64,000 nucleotides of DNA. It comes from Gammaproteobacteria bacterium. Lineage in GTDB: Bacteria > Pseudomonadota > Gammaproteobacteria > JAIEPX01. The notes under the pieces were generated by a model that was not told the origin of the DNA, did not search any database, and saw only the letters and a program-made list of their open reading frames with translations. The number at the start of each line of letters is the position of its first letter. Positions within the stretch are counted from its first letter, which is position 1. The DNA lies in contig JAIEPX010000003.1 of NCBI GenBank assembly GCA_019748175.1, positions 1-64,000 of the forward strand, read 5' to 3'. Of the stretch, positions 6,508 to 15,147 are shown piece after piece. The translations under genes were made by a program, and so were the position numbers.

Positions 6508-8223
6508 TTATTCTGAAATCATTTCTCGTAACAAACGATAGCGCGTTTTACGAATCTTGCCCATTAATTCGACTACTCGTTTTGCTGAAACCCCCATCTC
6601 TAAAAGCACGTGCGATGCTAATGTTAAACTTGTCTCTAAAGTTGCTGGAATAACTTCCGTAGCACCTAGACTTTGTAAATATTCGAGCGAAGCATCATCA
6701 TGAGTACGGACAAAAATGGGTAACTTTTCAAAATGCGTGCGAACTTGTGGAAGTATTCTTTCAATATTGTGAATATCTTCAAAAGTTACTACGATAGCTT
6801 TAGATTTTGCGATTTTGCATGCCACTAATATTGAATAGTGACTGGAATCGCCATAAATCACAGGAAGCCCCGCCTTCTGACAATGATGAACTAATTCAGG
6901 ATCATGATCGACTCCAATGTAAGGGATTTCTTCATCCTCTAATAATTTTGCAATATTTTGTCCGTTTCGACCAAACCCACAAATAATGACATGTTTTGCA
7001 AGATCTTGAGTAAATAATTTTCCGGGCGAAGGTTTTTTAATATCTTCGATATCAAACCAACTTTTAGGAATAATCCATTTTGCAAAAGTTTTATTATGCG
7101 AAATCAAAAAAGGCGCGGTAATTAAGCTTAAAAGCAACGCACCTAATATCACTTGTTCATAAGCGGGTGGGAACAAGTTTTCACTCATGCCTAATGCGAG
7201 TAGGGCAAAACCAAACTCACTACCTTGAGCCAAAATAATACCTGTGCGCACAGCAACGCGCCAATAGCTTTTTGTCAAGCGACACAAAACTGTAATAATA
7301 ATAATTTTTAAGCCAGTAAATGCCAAAAATAGCATCAATACCCACGGCCATATTTCTTTCAATGAAAAGATATTGAACAACATACCAATTGTGATAAAAA
7401 ATAAACCTAATAATAAGTCACGAAATGGTCTAATTGTTGCTTCAATTTGATGACGATATTCAGTTTCACCCAACATCATACCCGCCATAAAAGCACCCAT
7501 CGCTAATGATAAACCTAACCGATGAGTAATCCAGGCAGAAATCAGAGTGACCAGCAAAACACTGAGTGTGAATAATTCTTCAGAATGTATCGCTACAATC
7601 TCTTTGAATAAAGGCCGAAAAACCCAACGTCCTAAACTCAATATAACGATTATCGTTAATGTCGTTTTTCCTAGCGCCATTAATAATGGAATACTCAATG
7701 ATGCAGAAGATTTTCCAAAACTTGAAATTAAAATAAAGAATGGGATAACGGCTAAATCTTGAAATAACAAAATTGAAATAGCACGATGTCCCTGTCTGGA
7801 ATTGAGTTGTTCAATATCATCTAATTGTTTAGATACCATCGCAGTTGACGAGAGTGAAACAATACAACCTAATGTAATCGCCTGATCCCAAGTAAGCGTC
7901 AACCAGTACCCACAGATTGTCACAATCATTACCGTCAATAGTACTTGTGCACTACCCAAACCGAATACCAAGTGCTTCATTGAAACCATGCGACTCAATG
8001 AAAATTCCAAACCAACGGTGAACATCAAAAAGACGATACCAAATCCAGCAATAGAATGGACAGGCTGTGTATCAGGTAACCAAGCCATAATGTGAGGACC
8101 AGAAATAATACCCACACCGATGTATCCGATAATAGGGGGTAATTTAAGGTACTTACAGAGCACAACGACCACAACAGCAATCGTTAATACAATAATCAGC
8201 GTATCAAATAAGCTCAATTCCAT
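6508..8223 (-). CDS. CPA2-family cation/proton antiporter with TrkA-N domain (KefB/YbaL-like)
   Basis: A 571-residue inner-membrane protein. Residues about 1-385 form a dozen hydrophobic segments of the Na+/H+ exchanger fold. A cytoplasmic TrkA-N/RCK domain follows, with a GFGRNGQ Rossmann motif and an acidic VDHDPE strand end typical of NAD-type nucleotide binding. Such proteins exchange K+ (or Na+) for H+, and YbaL/Kef members respond to glutathione adducts or cytosolic stress. The gene lies convergent to queD with only a few bases between the stops. The exact ion and whether glutathione gates it cannot be told from sequence alone. Confidence 0.9.
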   Translation of the reverse strand: MELSLFDTLIIVLTIAVVVVVLCKYLKLPPIIGYIGVGIISGPHIMAWLPDTQPVHSIAGFGIVFLMFTVGLEFSLSRMVSMKHLVFGLGSAQVLLTVMIVTICGYWLTLTWDQAITLGCIVSLSSTAMVSKQLDDIEQLNSRQGHRAISILLFQDLAVIPFFILISSFGKSSASLSIPLLMALGKTTLTIIVILSLGRWVFRPLFKEIVAIHSEELFTLSVLLVTLISAWITHRLGLSLAMGAFMAGMMLGETEYRHQIEATIRPFRDLLLGLFFITIGMLFNIFSLKEIWPWVLMLFLAFTGLKIIIITVLCRLTKSYWRVAVRTGIILAQGSEFGFALLALGMSENLFPPAYEQVILGALLLSLITAPFLISHNKTFAKWIIPKSWFDIEDIKKPSPGKLFTQDLAKHVIICGFGRNGQNIAKLLEDEEIPYIGVDHDPELVHHCQKAGLPVIYGDSSHYSILVACKIAKSKAIVVTFEDIHNIERILPQVRTHFEKLPIFVRTHDDASLEYLQSLGATEVIPATLETSLTLASHVLLEMGVSAKRVVELMGKIRKTRYRLLREMISE

Positions 8224-8352
8224 GCTCTAATATTCCTGCTGTGCTTCATCCAGATGTTGATTACTATAGCACAAATACTTCAATTCCGCTTAACGAAGAC
8301 TTAGAAGACTTCAATCTTAGCAGTTTATATGCAAGAATCTAATCTTTGAGAC

Positions 8353-8497
8353 AGGAGTTCCCGCTAAAGCGGGTAACTCCTTCCCATTATATTGATGGTG
8401 AATGTAAACAAAGTTAACATTCACCAATTAAGGGGGAGAGCTGCGCTTCTCCCCCTTAATATGCCCCCATCGCTTATTGTTCAGCGGAAGCCGCTGA
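8353..8497 (+). promoter_or_regulatory. Four consecutive hairpins: candidate structured leader of the transporter gene
   Basis: Hairpin 1 is 8353-8364 with 8369-8381 (AGGAGTTCCCGC, one bulged T). Hairpin 2 is 8397-8409 with 8413-8425 (GGTGAATGT arms, one A/A mismatch). Hairpin 3 is 8427-8439 with 8448-8460 (13 bp, ATTAAGGGGGAGA). Hairpin 4 is 8481-8487 with 8491-8497 (TCAGCGG). They fill almost all of the spacer before the transporter start at 8514. The layout suggests a cis-acting RNA or a compact intergenic repeat; no known riboswitch class is recognised. Confidence 0.55.
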
Positions 8498-8513
8498 CTT
8501 TGATATAAAGGCT

Positions 8514-9875
8514 GTGTCACGTATGCATATCGATGAAACCCCAATTCGTGGAGTGTGGTCATCACGATTAGGCTTTATTTTAGCTACTACGGGTGCTGCC
8601 GTCGGCGTTGGCAACATCTGGAAATTCCCCTATATGGTAGGGGCCAATGGCGGTAGCGCCTTTGTACTGGTCTACGTAATTGCCATACTGCTGGTCGGCA
8701 TTCCCATCATGCTGGCTGAAATCATGATAGGCCGACGAGGTCGACATAACCCCGTTGATACGATGAAAATTTTAGCCCTTGAAGCGGGGGCATCAACTAA
8801 ATGGCAAGGAACCGGGTGGTTATGCGCAACAATCCTTATTTTCGTACTTTCTTTTTATAGCGTTGTTGCCGGATGGGCGATTAATTATTTCTGGGAAACC
8901 AGCCTCGGGCATTTTAAAGGATTTAATGCTCAACAAGTCGGCGAGTATTGGCAACAATTTTTAGGTTCCCCATCTCAACTATTACTCTGGCATACTATTT
9001 TCATGGTTTTAACTATGTGGATTGTTGAGCGAGGGGTTCATCGAGGAATTGAACTCGCATCACGCATTATGATGCCACTTTTATTCTTAATTTTAATCGT
9101 GCTGGATATTTATAGCGCCACAACACCCGGTTTTAAACAGGCTTGTTCATTTTTATTCGCAGTTGATTTTCAAAAAATCACTCCAGGCGTAATTATCTCT
9201 GCATTAGGACATGCGTTTTTCACTTTGGCCGTTGGCGCTGGTTGTATGTTGGCATACGGATCTTATTTACCCAAACACACTCGCTTTTACGGCCCTGTGA
9301 TTACAGTCGTTTTTTTAGATGTTTTAGTCGCCATTTTGGCAGGGCTTGCGATTTTCTCTATTGTTTTTTCACACGGCTTGACTGCGATCGGCGGGCCCGG
9401 TCTAATTTTTGAAGCACTTCCAATTGCTTTTGCAAATATGGCGGGCGGGCAAATATTAGGGGGTCTGTTTTTTGCACTATTCATTTTTGCTGCGTGGACT
9501 TCATCGATTTCTATGGCAGAACCCGTCGTTGTTTTACTGGCAGAACGTTATACCGGAAGCAGGGTGATAGCATCGTTTATAGTTGGCGGAACTGCTTGGC
9601 TGCTTGGTATTGGGTCTGTGCTTTCTTTCAATTACTGGTCTGAAATTAAAATTTTACACTGGAATTTTTTTGGCGCAATCACAGACTTATCCACCAATAT
9701 TTTACAACCTACCGGCGGAATTTTATTTGCTTTATTTGCTGGCTGGGTGATGAGCAAAAAAATTACTCATGAAGAATTACAACTCCCGAAAAAATGGTTC
9801 GCAGTTTGGCGTGTTTTAATTCGCTATATTGCACCGCTTGGTATATTCATTATATTTATTGCAGCGCTTATATAG
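8514..9875 (+). CDS. Sodium-dependent transporter, NSS/SNF (LeuT/SLC6) family
   Basis: A 453-residue inner-membrane symporter with about 11-12 membrane segments. The N-terminal signature WSSRLGFILATTGAAVG, followed by GNIWKFPYMVGANGG, contains the unwound TM1 that binds Na+ and substrate in LeuT. It probably takes up an amino acid or similar small amine with sodium; the substrate is unknown. The first possible start is GTG at 8514, but an ATG at 8523 is also in frame. The only AAGG motif (8508-8511) is too close to the GTG and slightly far from the ATG, so the start is uncertain by three codons. A multi-hairpin leader precedes the gene. Confidence 0.93.
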   Translation: MSRMHIDETPIRGVWSSRLGFILATTGAAVGVGNIWKFPYMVGANGGSAFVLVYVIAILLVGIPIMLAEIMIGRRGRHNPVDTMKILALEAGASTKWQGTGWLCATILIFVLSFYSVVAGWAINYFWETSLGHFKGFNAQQVGEYWQQFLGSPSQLLLWHTIFMVLTMWIVERGVHRGIELASRIMMPLLFLILIVLDIYSATTPGFKQACSFLFAVDFQKITPGVIISALGHAFFTLAVGAGCMLAYGSYLPKHTRFYGPVITVVFLDVLVAILAGLAIFSIVFSHGLTAIGGPGLIFEALPIAFANMAGGQILGGLFFALFIFAAWTSSISMAEPVVVLLAERYTGSRVIASFIVGGTAWLLGIGSVLSFNYWSEIKILHWNFFGAITDLSTNILQPTGGILFALFAGWVMSKKITHEELQLPKKWFAVWRVLIRYIAPLGIFIIFIAALI

Positions 9876-9898
9876 CATCTGGAAAATACTCTACTTCA

Positions 9899-10780
9899 TC
9901 ACAAAAGAGACCTACGAACAGCTCGCTCTAAAATTCTTAATGGCGATTTATTTTCATCCGCCATATAATTCACGGGCAGATAAAATGTTTGTTCAAACAT
10001 AAATTGTCCTGACATTGCCGCATGAGATACTTGATCAGAAAAAACCAACCAAGTAGACCCCGGTGGAAAGTACACATCTTCTTGACTGGCATATTTTTGG
10101 TACTCTAAATCCGCTTTCATTGCGTTATGAAGCTTGTGCATATAATGATCGTATGGCGTACGCTCACCTCGTGTAATTTTTGTAATTTGCATTAATTTCA
10201 CCACTAATTTATTTGGCCTGGGAAGTTTTGGCGCAAATTTTTCTACCACTTGTGAAAAAGATTCACCCACTCGCCAGTGTCTTGGCATACCGTTTGGATT
10301 AACGTTTGTGAATACTCGTAAAATTCTTTTACCTCCCGTAGGAGTTGCAGGAAACGCATCAACGTGCAAACGGGTATCATCTTTGCGGTAAGATGAAGGA
10401 CGACCTTGTGCTTCTATAGGTCTAAAACTAGTTCGAGCTTGAGTTAATTTTCCCTGATAATGCGGAAAAAGATGCTCAACAAGGTCTCGGCTTTTGTTTG
10501 CAAATCGACGTACGAGCTGTTGCAAGTCCGCACGTTCAGCCCGTGAAAGTGTCGTTCCCCCTAACTCGTCATTGTGAATATCATATCGAATATTTTTAGT
10601 TTTTGCGTCAGCAATATCAGTTGATAAATATTGCTTTTCTTTTTCCTCTAAAACAAAAGATAAATTGGGGCAGTAGACAACCTGACCATTTTCTAATGCT
10701 TCTATTGCTTGCGTAACGATTTCGTCAGAAAATTGGCCATTCCAATCAGTGATATCAATTTCAACCAATCGTTCAAACAT
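9899..10780 (-). CDS. kdoO: Kdo 3-hydroxylase (lipid A inner core modification)
   Basis: The protein fits the Kdo hydroxylase family of Fe(II)/2-oxoglutarate-dependent enzymes. These convert the outer Kdo of lipopolysaccharide to Ko and raise resistance to acid and cationic peptides. The iron site is suggested by LHVDAFP (H-x-D) and the distal SDQVSHAAM His, with RILRVFTNVNP between. I chose the ATG at 10780 because GGAG lies seven bases upstream and the protein then begins MFERLVEIDI; the longer frame to 10825 has no such site. That gives 293 residues. It is known in Burkholderia, Yersinia and Legionella relatives. Confidence 0.88.
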   Translation of the reverse strand: MFERLVEIDITDWNGQFSDEIVTQAIEALENGQVVYCPNLSFVLEEKEKQYLSTDIADAKTKNIRYDIHNDELGGTTLSRAERADLQQLVRRFANKSRDLVEHLFPHYQGKLTQARTSFRPIEAQGRPSSYRKDDTRLHVDAFPATPTGGKRILRVFTNVNPNGMPRHWRVGESFSQVVEKFAPKLPRPNKLVVKLMQITKITRGERTPYDHYMHKLHNAMKADLEYQKYASQEDVYFPPGSTWLVFSDQVSHAAMSGQFMFEQTFYLPVNYMADENKSPLRILERAVRRSLL

Positions 10781-10831
10781 CTTAGATCTCCACTTTACGA
10801 GTGAGCCGCATCTTACCACATTCACGCCAAA

Positions 10832-11158
10832 TCAATGAACAGTTATTTTACCCTGGTTTTTAGATATCAATGTCTGGAGACGTTTTTTTGTGATCCCCTT
10901 GACCTGTGCCAAATCACCGACTGATTTGAAATCACCATGCGCTTTGCGATACTGAATTATCGCTTTTGCACGCTTTTCACCAATTCCTTTGATGTTCATC
11001 AAATGTTTTACATCGGAATGATTAATATCGATGGGATATTCACTACTCGATTGTGTTGATTTTGCTGTATTCTCTTTAGATACTGAAGCAGGCTGTGCTA
11101 CAGCCGCCTGAGTAGCACTGAAAGCAGCAAGAACCCAAAATAGCCATGATAAAGGCAT
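10832..11158 (-). CDS. Secreted ComEA-like helix-hairpin-helix protein
   Basis: A protein of 108 residues with a hydrophobic signal segment (residues 1-22, ending AAVAQ). A Ser/Thr-rich linker follows, then two helix-hairpin-helix motifs, the first MNIKGIGEKRAKAIIQY and the second VKGITKKRLQTLI. ComEA-type proteins bind double-stranded DNA in the periplasm during natural transformation. Many gammaproteobacteria have such short forms, sometimes of unclear role. The ATG at 11158 has AAGGAG at good spacing, so the longer frame to 11206 is rejected. The gene lies just upstream of kdoO on the same strand, about 50 bases away. Confidence 0.9.
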   Translation of the reverse strand: MPLSWLFWVLAAFSATQAAVAQPASVSKENTAKSTQSSSEYPIDINHSDVKHLMNIKGIGEKRAKAIIQYRKAHGDFKSVGDLAQVKGITKKRLQTLISKNQGKITVH

Positions 11159-11366
11159 TATTGTCTCCTTAAAAGTTGTTAAACAAGAAAAAAGAATACC
11201 AGACAATTTTGAGCATAAAGACTCGTACTACTACGTAATTGCGGAATAAAATAAGATAAAGTTTAAACAAGGCTATTTCTTCGCAATCTATTATTCCATT
11301 AAAATCATTCGCAAAAATCACTGGATTATACTATATTCACCATTACTTACAGCACGAGAAAACGAT

Positions 11367-11945
11367 ATGGGCAGAAATCGATTAGAAGCTTTCAGTGATG
11401 GCGTTCTAGCTATCATAATAACTATTATGGTGTTAGAAATGAAAGTCCCCCACAGTGCTGATATGTCTGCTCTTCACCCCGTTTTACCGATATTTTTAAC
11501 CTACGTATTGAGCTTCGTTTATTTGGGAATCTATTGGAATAATCACCACCACATGTTGCACGTCACAACACATGTCAATGGCACAATATTGTGGGCAAAT
11601 CTCCATTTGCTTTTTTGGTTATCATTATTTCCCTTCGTAACTGGCTGGATGGGTGAAAATCATTTTGAACCTGCGCCCTTGGCGCTTTATGGTTTCGTAC
11701 TCTTGATGGCAGCGATTGCCTATTTCATTTTACAATACTGCATCATCTCTAGCCAAGGTCGTGATTCGCTACTTGCAAAAGCCATCGGTTCAGATTTAAA
11801 AGGAAAAATATCTCCTACACTCTACGCAATTGCTATTCCAGCAGCATTTTATAAACCTTGGATATCGATCAGTATTTATATACTTCTCGCATTGATGTGG
11901 TTAGTACCCGATCGAAGAATTGAGCGAATTGTCAACGAAAATTAA
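11367..11945 (+). CDS. TMEM175/DUF1211 family membrane protein (putative K+ channel)
   Basis: A 192-residue protein starting RLEAFSDGVLAIIITIMVLE, the hallmark first helix of bacterial TMEM175 channels with the conserved FSD motif at residues 9-11. Further hydrophobic helices follow, including one with NNHHHM, as usual for the family, and a last helix ending LMWLVP. Bacterial members form potassium-permeable channels. Here the role is inferred from family only. The gene is alone on its strand, facing a leftward gene that ends 18 bases away. The start follows a weak purine stretch. Confidence 0.88.
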   Translation: MGRNRLEAFSDGVLAIIITIMVLEMKVPHSADMSALHPVLPIFLTYVLSFVYLGIYWNNHHHMLHVTTHVNGTILWANLHLLFWLSLFPFVTGWMGENHFEPAPLALYGFVLLMAAIAYFILQYCIISSQGRDSLLAKAIGSDLKGKISPTLYAIAIPAAFYKPWISISIYILLALMWLVPDRRIERIVNEN

Positions 11946-11963
11946 AATGATATTGAGTCGCGT

Positions 11964-12383
11964 CTACTTAATTATACAAGACACCAACCCACCATCTAAG
12001 CAAGTGACTTTTAAACTCGCTACCGATAAAACATGAACATCTTTAATCACATTAACATTGTAGAATACGGGAGAAACGTGCGTCACAACATTCAAACAAG
12101 TGCCTTCTTTTGATTTTTCAGTACAGGCAACGACAACAATCTCAGCATAACTATCAGCTAGTCCCGTATGATAGATATCGCTTTTGCCTTTTGGAATGAA
12201 ATAATAATTTCCACCACTGCGACTAGAGAAAGAATATTGAATATCGTAAGGCGCATCATTATAAACTGTAACAGGATTCCAGTATGAAAAACTGGCACTT
12301 GAATTACGATCATTAACACTTGCAATAGCACCCGTAGAAGATACTGCTAATGCTAGCAAACTTATCAGAACAAATCCTTTCAT
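11964..12383 (-). CDS. Secreted protein of unknown function, paralogue A
   Basis: A 139-residue protein with a clear signal peptide (residues 1-21, ending GAIA). The mature part is beta-rich: YWNPVTVYNDAPYDIQYSF, then SDIYHTG, then VVACTEK, ending SCIIK. Four Cys in the mature chain could form two disulfides. It is plainly related to the protein encoded at 13253-13669, which shares YWNP(V/I)TV, APY, DIYH(T/S)G, CTE(K/R) and the SCIIK end. I do not recognise the family. GAGGG precedes the ATG. The two paralogues flank nudC on the same strand. Confidence 0.85.
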   Translation of the reverse strand: MKGFVLISLLALAVSSTGAIASVNDRNSSASFSYWNPVTVYNDAPYDIQYSFSSRSGGNYYFIPKGKSDIYHTGLADSYAEIVVVACTEKSKEGTCLNVVTHVSPVFYNVNVIKDVHVLSVASLKVTCLDGGLVSCIIK

Positions 12384-12434
12384 ATCATTCCCTCAACATA
12401 AACCAGGATTCCATCAAATGATGAATTGTAACCC

Positions 12435-13292
12435 TCAATTCCCCTGTAGGCAATCCTTAATGGTATGTTCAATCAGTTGCCTGGAAATACTTGCGCTGGG
12501 TGGTAGCCCGGGCATATTCTGCGCGTCAAACCACTGTGCATCTTCGATTTCTTTCTCATCAATCTTGAGCTCACCACGCAAATACTTCGCTTTGAAAGCA
12601 ATCATAAAGCTATCGGGAAAAGGCCAAGTTTGAGAGCCAAAATATTCCAAATCTGTAATTTCCACTCCCAATTCTTCCTTAACTTCTCGGTGAGCCGCTT
12701 CCTCAGCAGTTTCTCCCATCTCAATAAATCCTGCAATCGCACTGTAAAATCCAGATTTAAAATGTGGGGAACGAGCCAACAAAATTTTATTGCCATGCTG
12801 AATTAATACCATGACGGCTGGAGAAAAGCGTGGAAATACAGAAACTTTGCAGCTTAAACATTTTTTCTCTGACAAATTAATTTGGTCTTCAAGTGGAGAA
12901 GCACATTGACCACAATATTTCGATTGTTTATGCCAATTAATCCAATGATATGCGCGTAAAATTTTTGATTGAATTGTAGCGTCCACTTCTGCTAAAAATG
13001 ACTTGACCGGCATAGTTTTATAGCCTTTCTGCAAACATTCTTCGCCAGATAAATTGCTTTTACCTTCGATGATAAGAATAGAGTCATCAACGTGCGCACT
13101 AATGATTTCAACTTCCAATAATTTTTGAGTTGAAAGAAAAGATTGAAATGGATGATTAGCTGTTATATTGAGGAGTATTTCATTTTCAAGGAAAAAAAGC
13201 GTGGAACAGTTTAAATAGTCTTTTAACTGCTCCACGATAATATAATTTTCGATTACTTGATTATGCAAGAAGTTGTAGTGCCATCTATGCAA
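12435..13292 (-). CDS. nudC: NADH pyrophosphatase (Nudix) NudC
   Basis: The enzyme hydrolyses NAD(H) to NMN(H) and AMP and, in E. coli, removes NAD caps from RNA. A four-Cys zinc ribbon (YCGQCASP, then CLSC) precedes the Nudix box GFIEMGETAEEAAHREVKEE-type helix, with all catalytic Glu present. The NADH-specific SQTWPFPDSFM motif follows (SQPWPFP in E. coli). The first in-frame ATG (13292) lies inside the upstream secreted-protein gene and has no ribosome site. A GTG at 13235 would give 266 residues, close to the E. coli length, but also lacks a clear site. The start is therefore uncertain. Confidence 0.93.
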   Translation of the reverse strand: MHRWHYNFLHNQVIENYIIVEQLKDYLNCSTLFFLENEILLNITANHPFQSFLSTQKLLEVEIISAHVDDSILIIEGKSNLSGEECLQKGYKTMPVKSFLAEVDATIQSKILRAYHWINWHKQSKYCGQCASPLEDQINLSEKKCLSCKVSVFPRFSPAVMVLIQHGNKILLARSPHFKSGFYSAIAGFIEMGETAEEAAHREVKEELGVEITDLEYFGSQTWPFPDSFMIAFKAKYLRGELKIDEKEIEDAQWFDAQNMPGLPPSASISRQLIEHTIKDCLQGN

Positions 13293-13669
13293 ATAATTTC
13301 TGCATCAAATACAGATTTGATATTTATCGTAGCTATTTTTTCCGCATTGTAATATTCAGGAAACATATGACTAGTCGCAGTCAAACAATATCCATCTGCG
13401 TTTCGCTCAGTACATCCGCGAATTACCAAATAGGCTCGTGCGTCACCAGCACCTGAATGATAAATATCTGTCTCACTTCTATCCAGGTTATAATCTACAC
13501 CACTGTTAAACGAATACGTAACCGAGTAGGGAGCATAGTTGTGAACTGTAATAGGATTCCAATAATCTCGATTTTTTTTACAACAATCGCGCCCTGTCTT
13601 GTGATTAGCAGCCATCACAGATGAACAAAGCAATGCAAATACACAAACTATTGATAAAAGTCTCTTCAT
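13253..13669 (-). CDS. Secreted protein of unknown function, paralogue B
   Basis: A 138-residue relative of the protein at 11964-12383. It has a signal peptide (residues 1-20, ending VMA). The mature chain starts with a CC pair and continues YWNPITVHNYAPYSVTYSF, TDIYHSGAGDA and CTERNADGYC, ending SCIIK. AGGAGG sits five bases before the ATG. The mature part is cationic and Cys-rich near its start, unlike paralogue A. The gene end overlaps the longest reading of nudC by 40 bases. Its function is not recognised; secretion to periplasm or beyond is inferred from the signal peptide. Confidence 0.85.
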   Translation of the reverse strand: MKRLLSIVCVFALLCSSVMAANHKTGRDCCKKNRDYWNPITVHNYAPYSVTYSFNSGVDYNLDRSETDIYHSGAGDARAYLVIRGCTERNADGYCLTATSHMFPEYYNAEKIATINIKSVFDAEIICIDGTTTSCIIK

Positions 13670-13764
13670 GAAAGCCTCCTGGTCTAGATTTTGGAACTTA
13701 ATTCAGTGCGAACAGTATAGTATTCAGGAAGTTTAAAATCAATCAAAAACAAAACCAGCAGAAT

Positions 13765-14634
13765 TTACGCCTTAATCTCATAATTTAATGCATTGACCCT
13801 AATATTTTTCACTAATATTTGTTCTTGTGAGAGTCTACTAAGGGTCGGCCAAACATGATAAAAATGATTGACTGGACCATGCCCAAAACCCACAGAATCC
13901 TCTTTAGCCGATGCAATCGCCTCAAATACGTAGTTCTTTGCTACTCTGCAAGATTCTGGAAGCGAAAGACCTTGAGCAAGACATGCGCTAATCGCCGCCG
14001 ATATTGTACATCCAGTCCCGTGCGTATTTTTGGATTCGATTCGCGCAGACTCAAAACTCATTGTTAATCCCGACGTATCAACAAGGATATCGTTAGACTG
14101 CTCACCCTTCAAATGCCCACCCTTTAACAAAACGGCTGTAGATCCCAATGCTAATATTTTTTCAGCCAATTCTTCAAAATCTTCAGTTCGTTCAGTAAGA
14201 GCATAAGCCTCTGGTAAATTAGGCGTAATCAAAGTCACCAAGGGAATCAATTGTGATTTCAGCGCATCAACAGCATCAGGCAATAACAGCGCCGAACCAT
14301 CTTTAGCAACCATTACAGGATCGAGAACGATGGGAATATTTTTGGCATTTATTGCAAGAAAATTTGCAACTAATTCAATTATATCTTTTGAAAACAACAT
14401 GCCGATTTTAATACTATCGGGAATAATATCATCAAATATTGCTTCTAATTGATCTTGAATACTTTGCAAAGGGATATCGTAACACTTTCTAACGCCCTGA
14501 GTATTTTGAATGGGCAAAGCCGTTAATACTGTCATACCATAACAGCCAAATGCTGAAAACGTTTTAAGATCGGCTTGCAAACCTGCTCCACCCGATCCGT
14601 CAAATCCCGCGATGGATAAACACGTGTATTTCAC
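13765..14634 (-). CDS. thiD: Hydroxymethylpyrimidine/phosphomethylpyrimidine kinase
   Basis: ThiD phosphorylates HMP and HMP-P to HMP-PP for thiamine synthesis and salvage. Ribokinase-fold signatures are visible: SIAGFDGSGGAGLQADLKTF at the N terminus, DPVMVAKDG in the middle, and the anion hole NTHGTGCTISAAI with the catalytic Asp replaced by the usual GTGC turn of this family. I choose GTG at 14634 because AGGAG lies seven bases upstream and the protein then begins at the conserved YTCLSIAG. The longer frame to 14688 would add 18 unrelated residues. The product is 289 residues. No other thi gene is adjacent and I see no THI-box fold upstream. Confidence 0.93.
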   Translation of the reverse strand: MKYTCLSIAGFDGSGGAGLQADLKTFSAFGCYGMTVLTALPIQNTQGVRKCYDIPLQSIQDQLEAIFDDIIPDSIKIGMLFSKDIIELVANFLAINAKNIPIVLDPVMVAKDGSALLLPDAVDALKSQLIPLVTLITPNLPEAYALTERTEDFEELAEKILALGSTAVLLKGGHLKGEQSNDILVDTSGLTMSFESARIESKNTHGTGCTISAAISACLAQGLSLPESCRVAKNYVFEAIASAKEDSVGFGHGPVNHFYHVWPTLSRLSQEQILVKNIRVNALNYEIKA

Positions 14635-14917
14635 GAAGAATCTCCTCTGTTCAGGAAAAGATGCAAAAGCAGGCATGTCACCTACCATTGCAAGTTTTGG
14701 TTGATCGATTATGATTCTATTCTACAACCTATTATGATGCACCACCATATTTATCGTCCCGAAAGACGTATATGGATTTCGTATAGAATGGTGGCAATAT
14801 GTAGTTATCTATTGCAAACCAGTAGAATTTCAGATCCAAGCTGAACTAAGTCACCCATGGCAATCGTTCGCCTACTTTCGTGTCTGTCCCCCCTAATATG
14901 AACTGAATAAATTTGAT
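14635..14917. other. Spacer upstream of thiD with no clear gene
   Basis: This AT-rich stretch holds the thiD ribosome site at its left end. An unremarkable 36-codon frame begins near 14752 with no binding site and no motif. No tRNA or known riboswitch fold is visible. Confidence 0.4.
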
Positions 14918-15019
14918 ATGACATTCTTAAATCTCACTGATGATGACATTAAAACACTACTACCTGATCTTATAAAGCTGACAACCATCACGGAACTAGA
15001 TTTACACTGGACGAGATTT
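14918..15019 (+). pseudogene. Possible leucine-rich repeat gene fragment
   Basis: From an ATG at 14918 the + strand encodes TDDDIKTLLPDLIKLTT followed by ITELDLHWT. This reads as one RNI-type leucine-rich repeat of the sort seen in the large LRR protein further right. After about residue 34 the pattern is lost, and the frame runs to 15151 overlapping the end of a gene on the other strand. No ribosome binding site is apparent. It could be a decayed LRR effector gene or a chance resemblance. Confidence 0.3.
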
Positions 15020-15147
15020 ATAAATATAATTACTAAAGAAGCGGAAATTGGTTGGACATTTTTGTTGTCAGAAAATTTTGAAATTGAATTGTTACTGAGT
15101 ATTCGAATCTTCATCTTTCCCGCCGGGCCTGCGGCCACGCGCTTTCT

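Noticed and set aside
12602..12796. 64-codon minus-strand frame inside nudC
   Set aside because: Different frame across the Nudix domain; no support.
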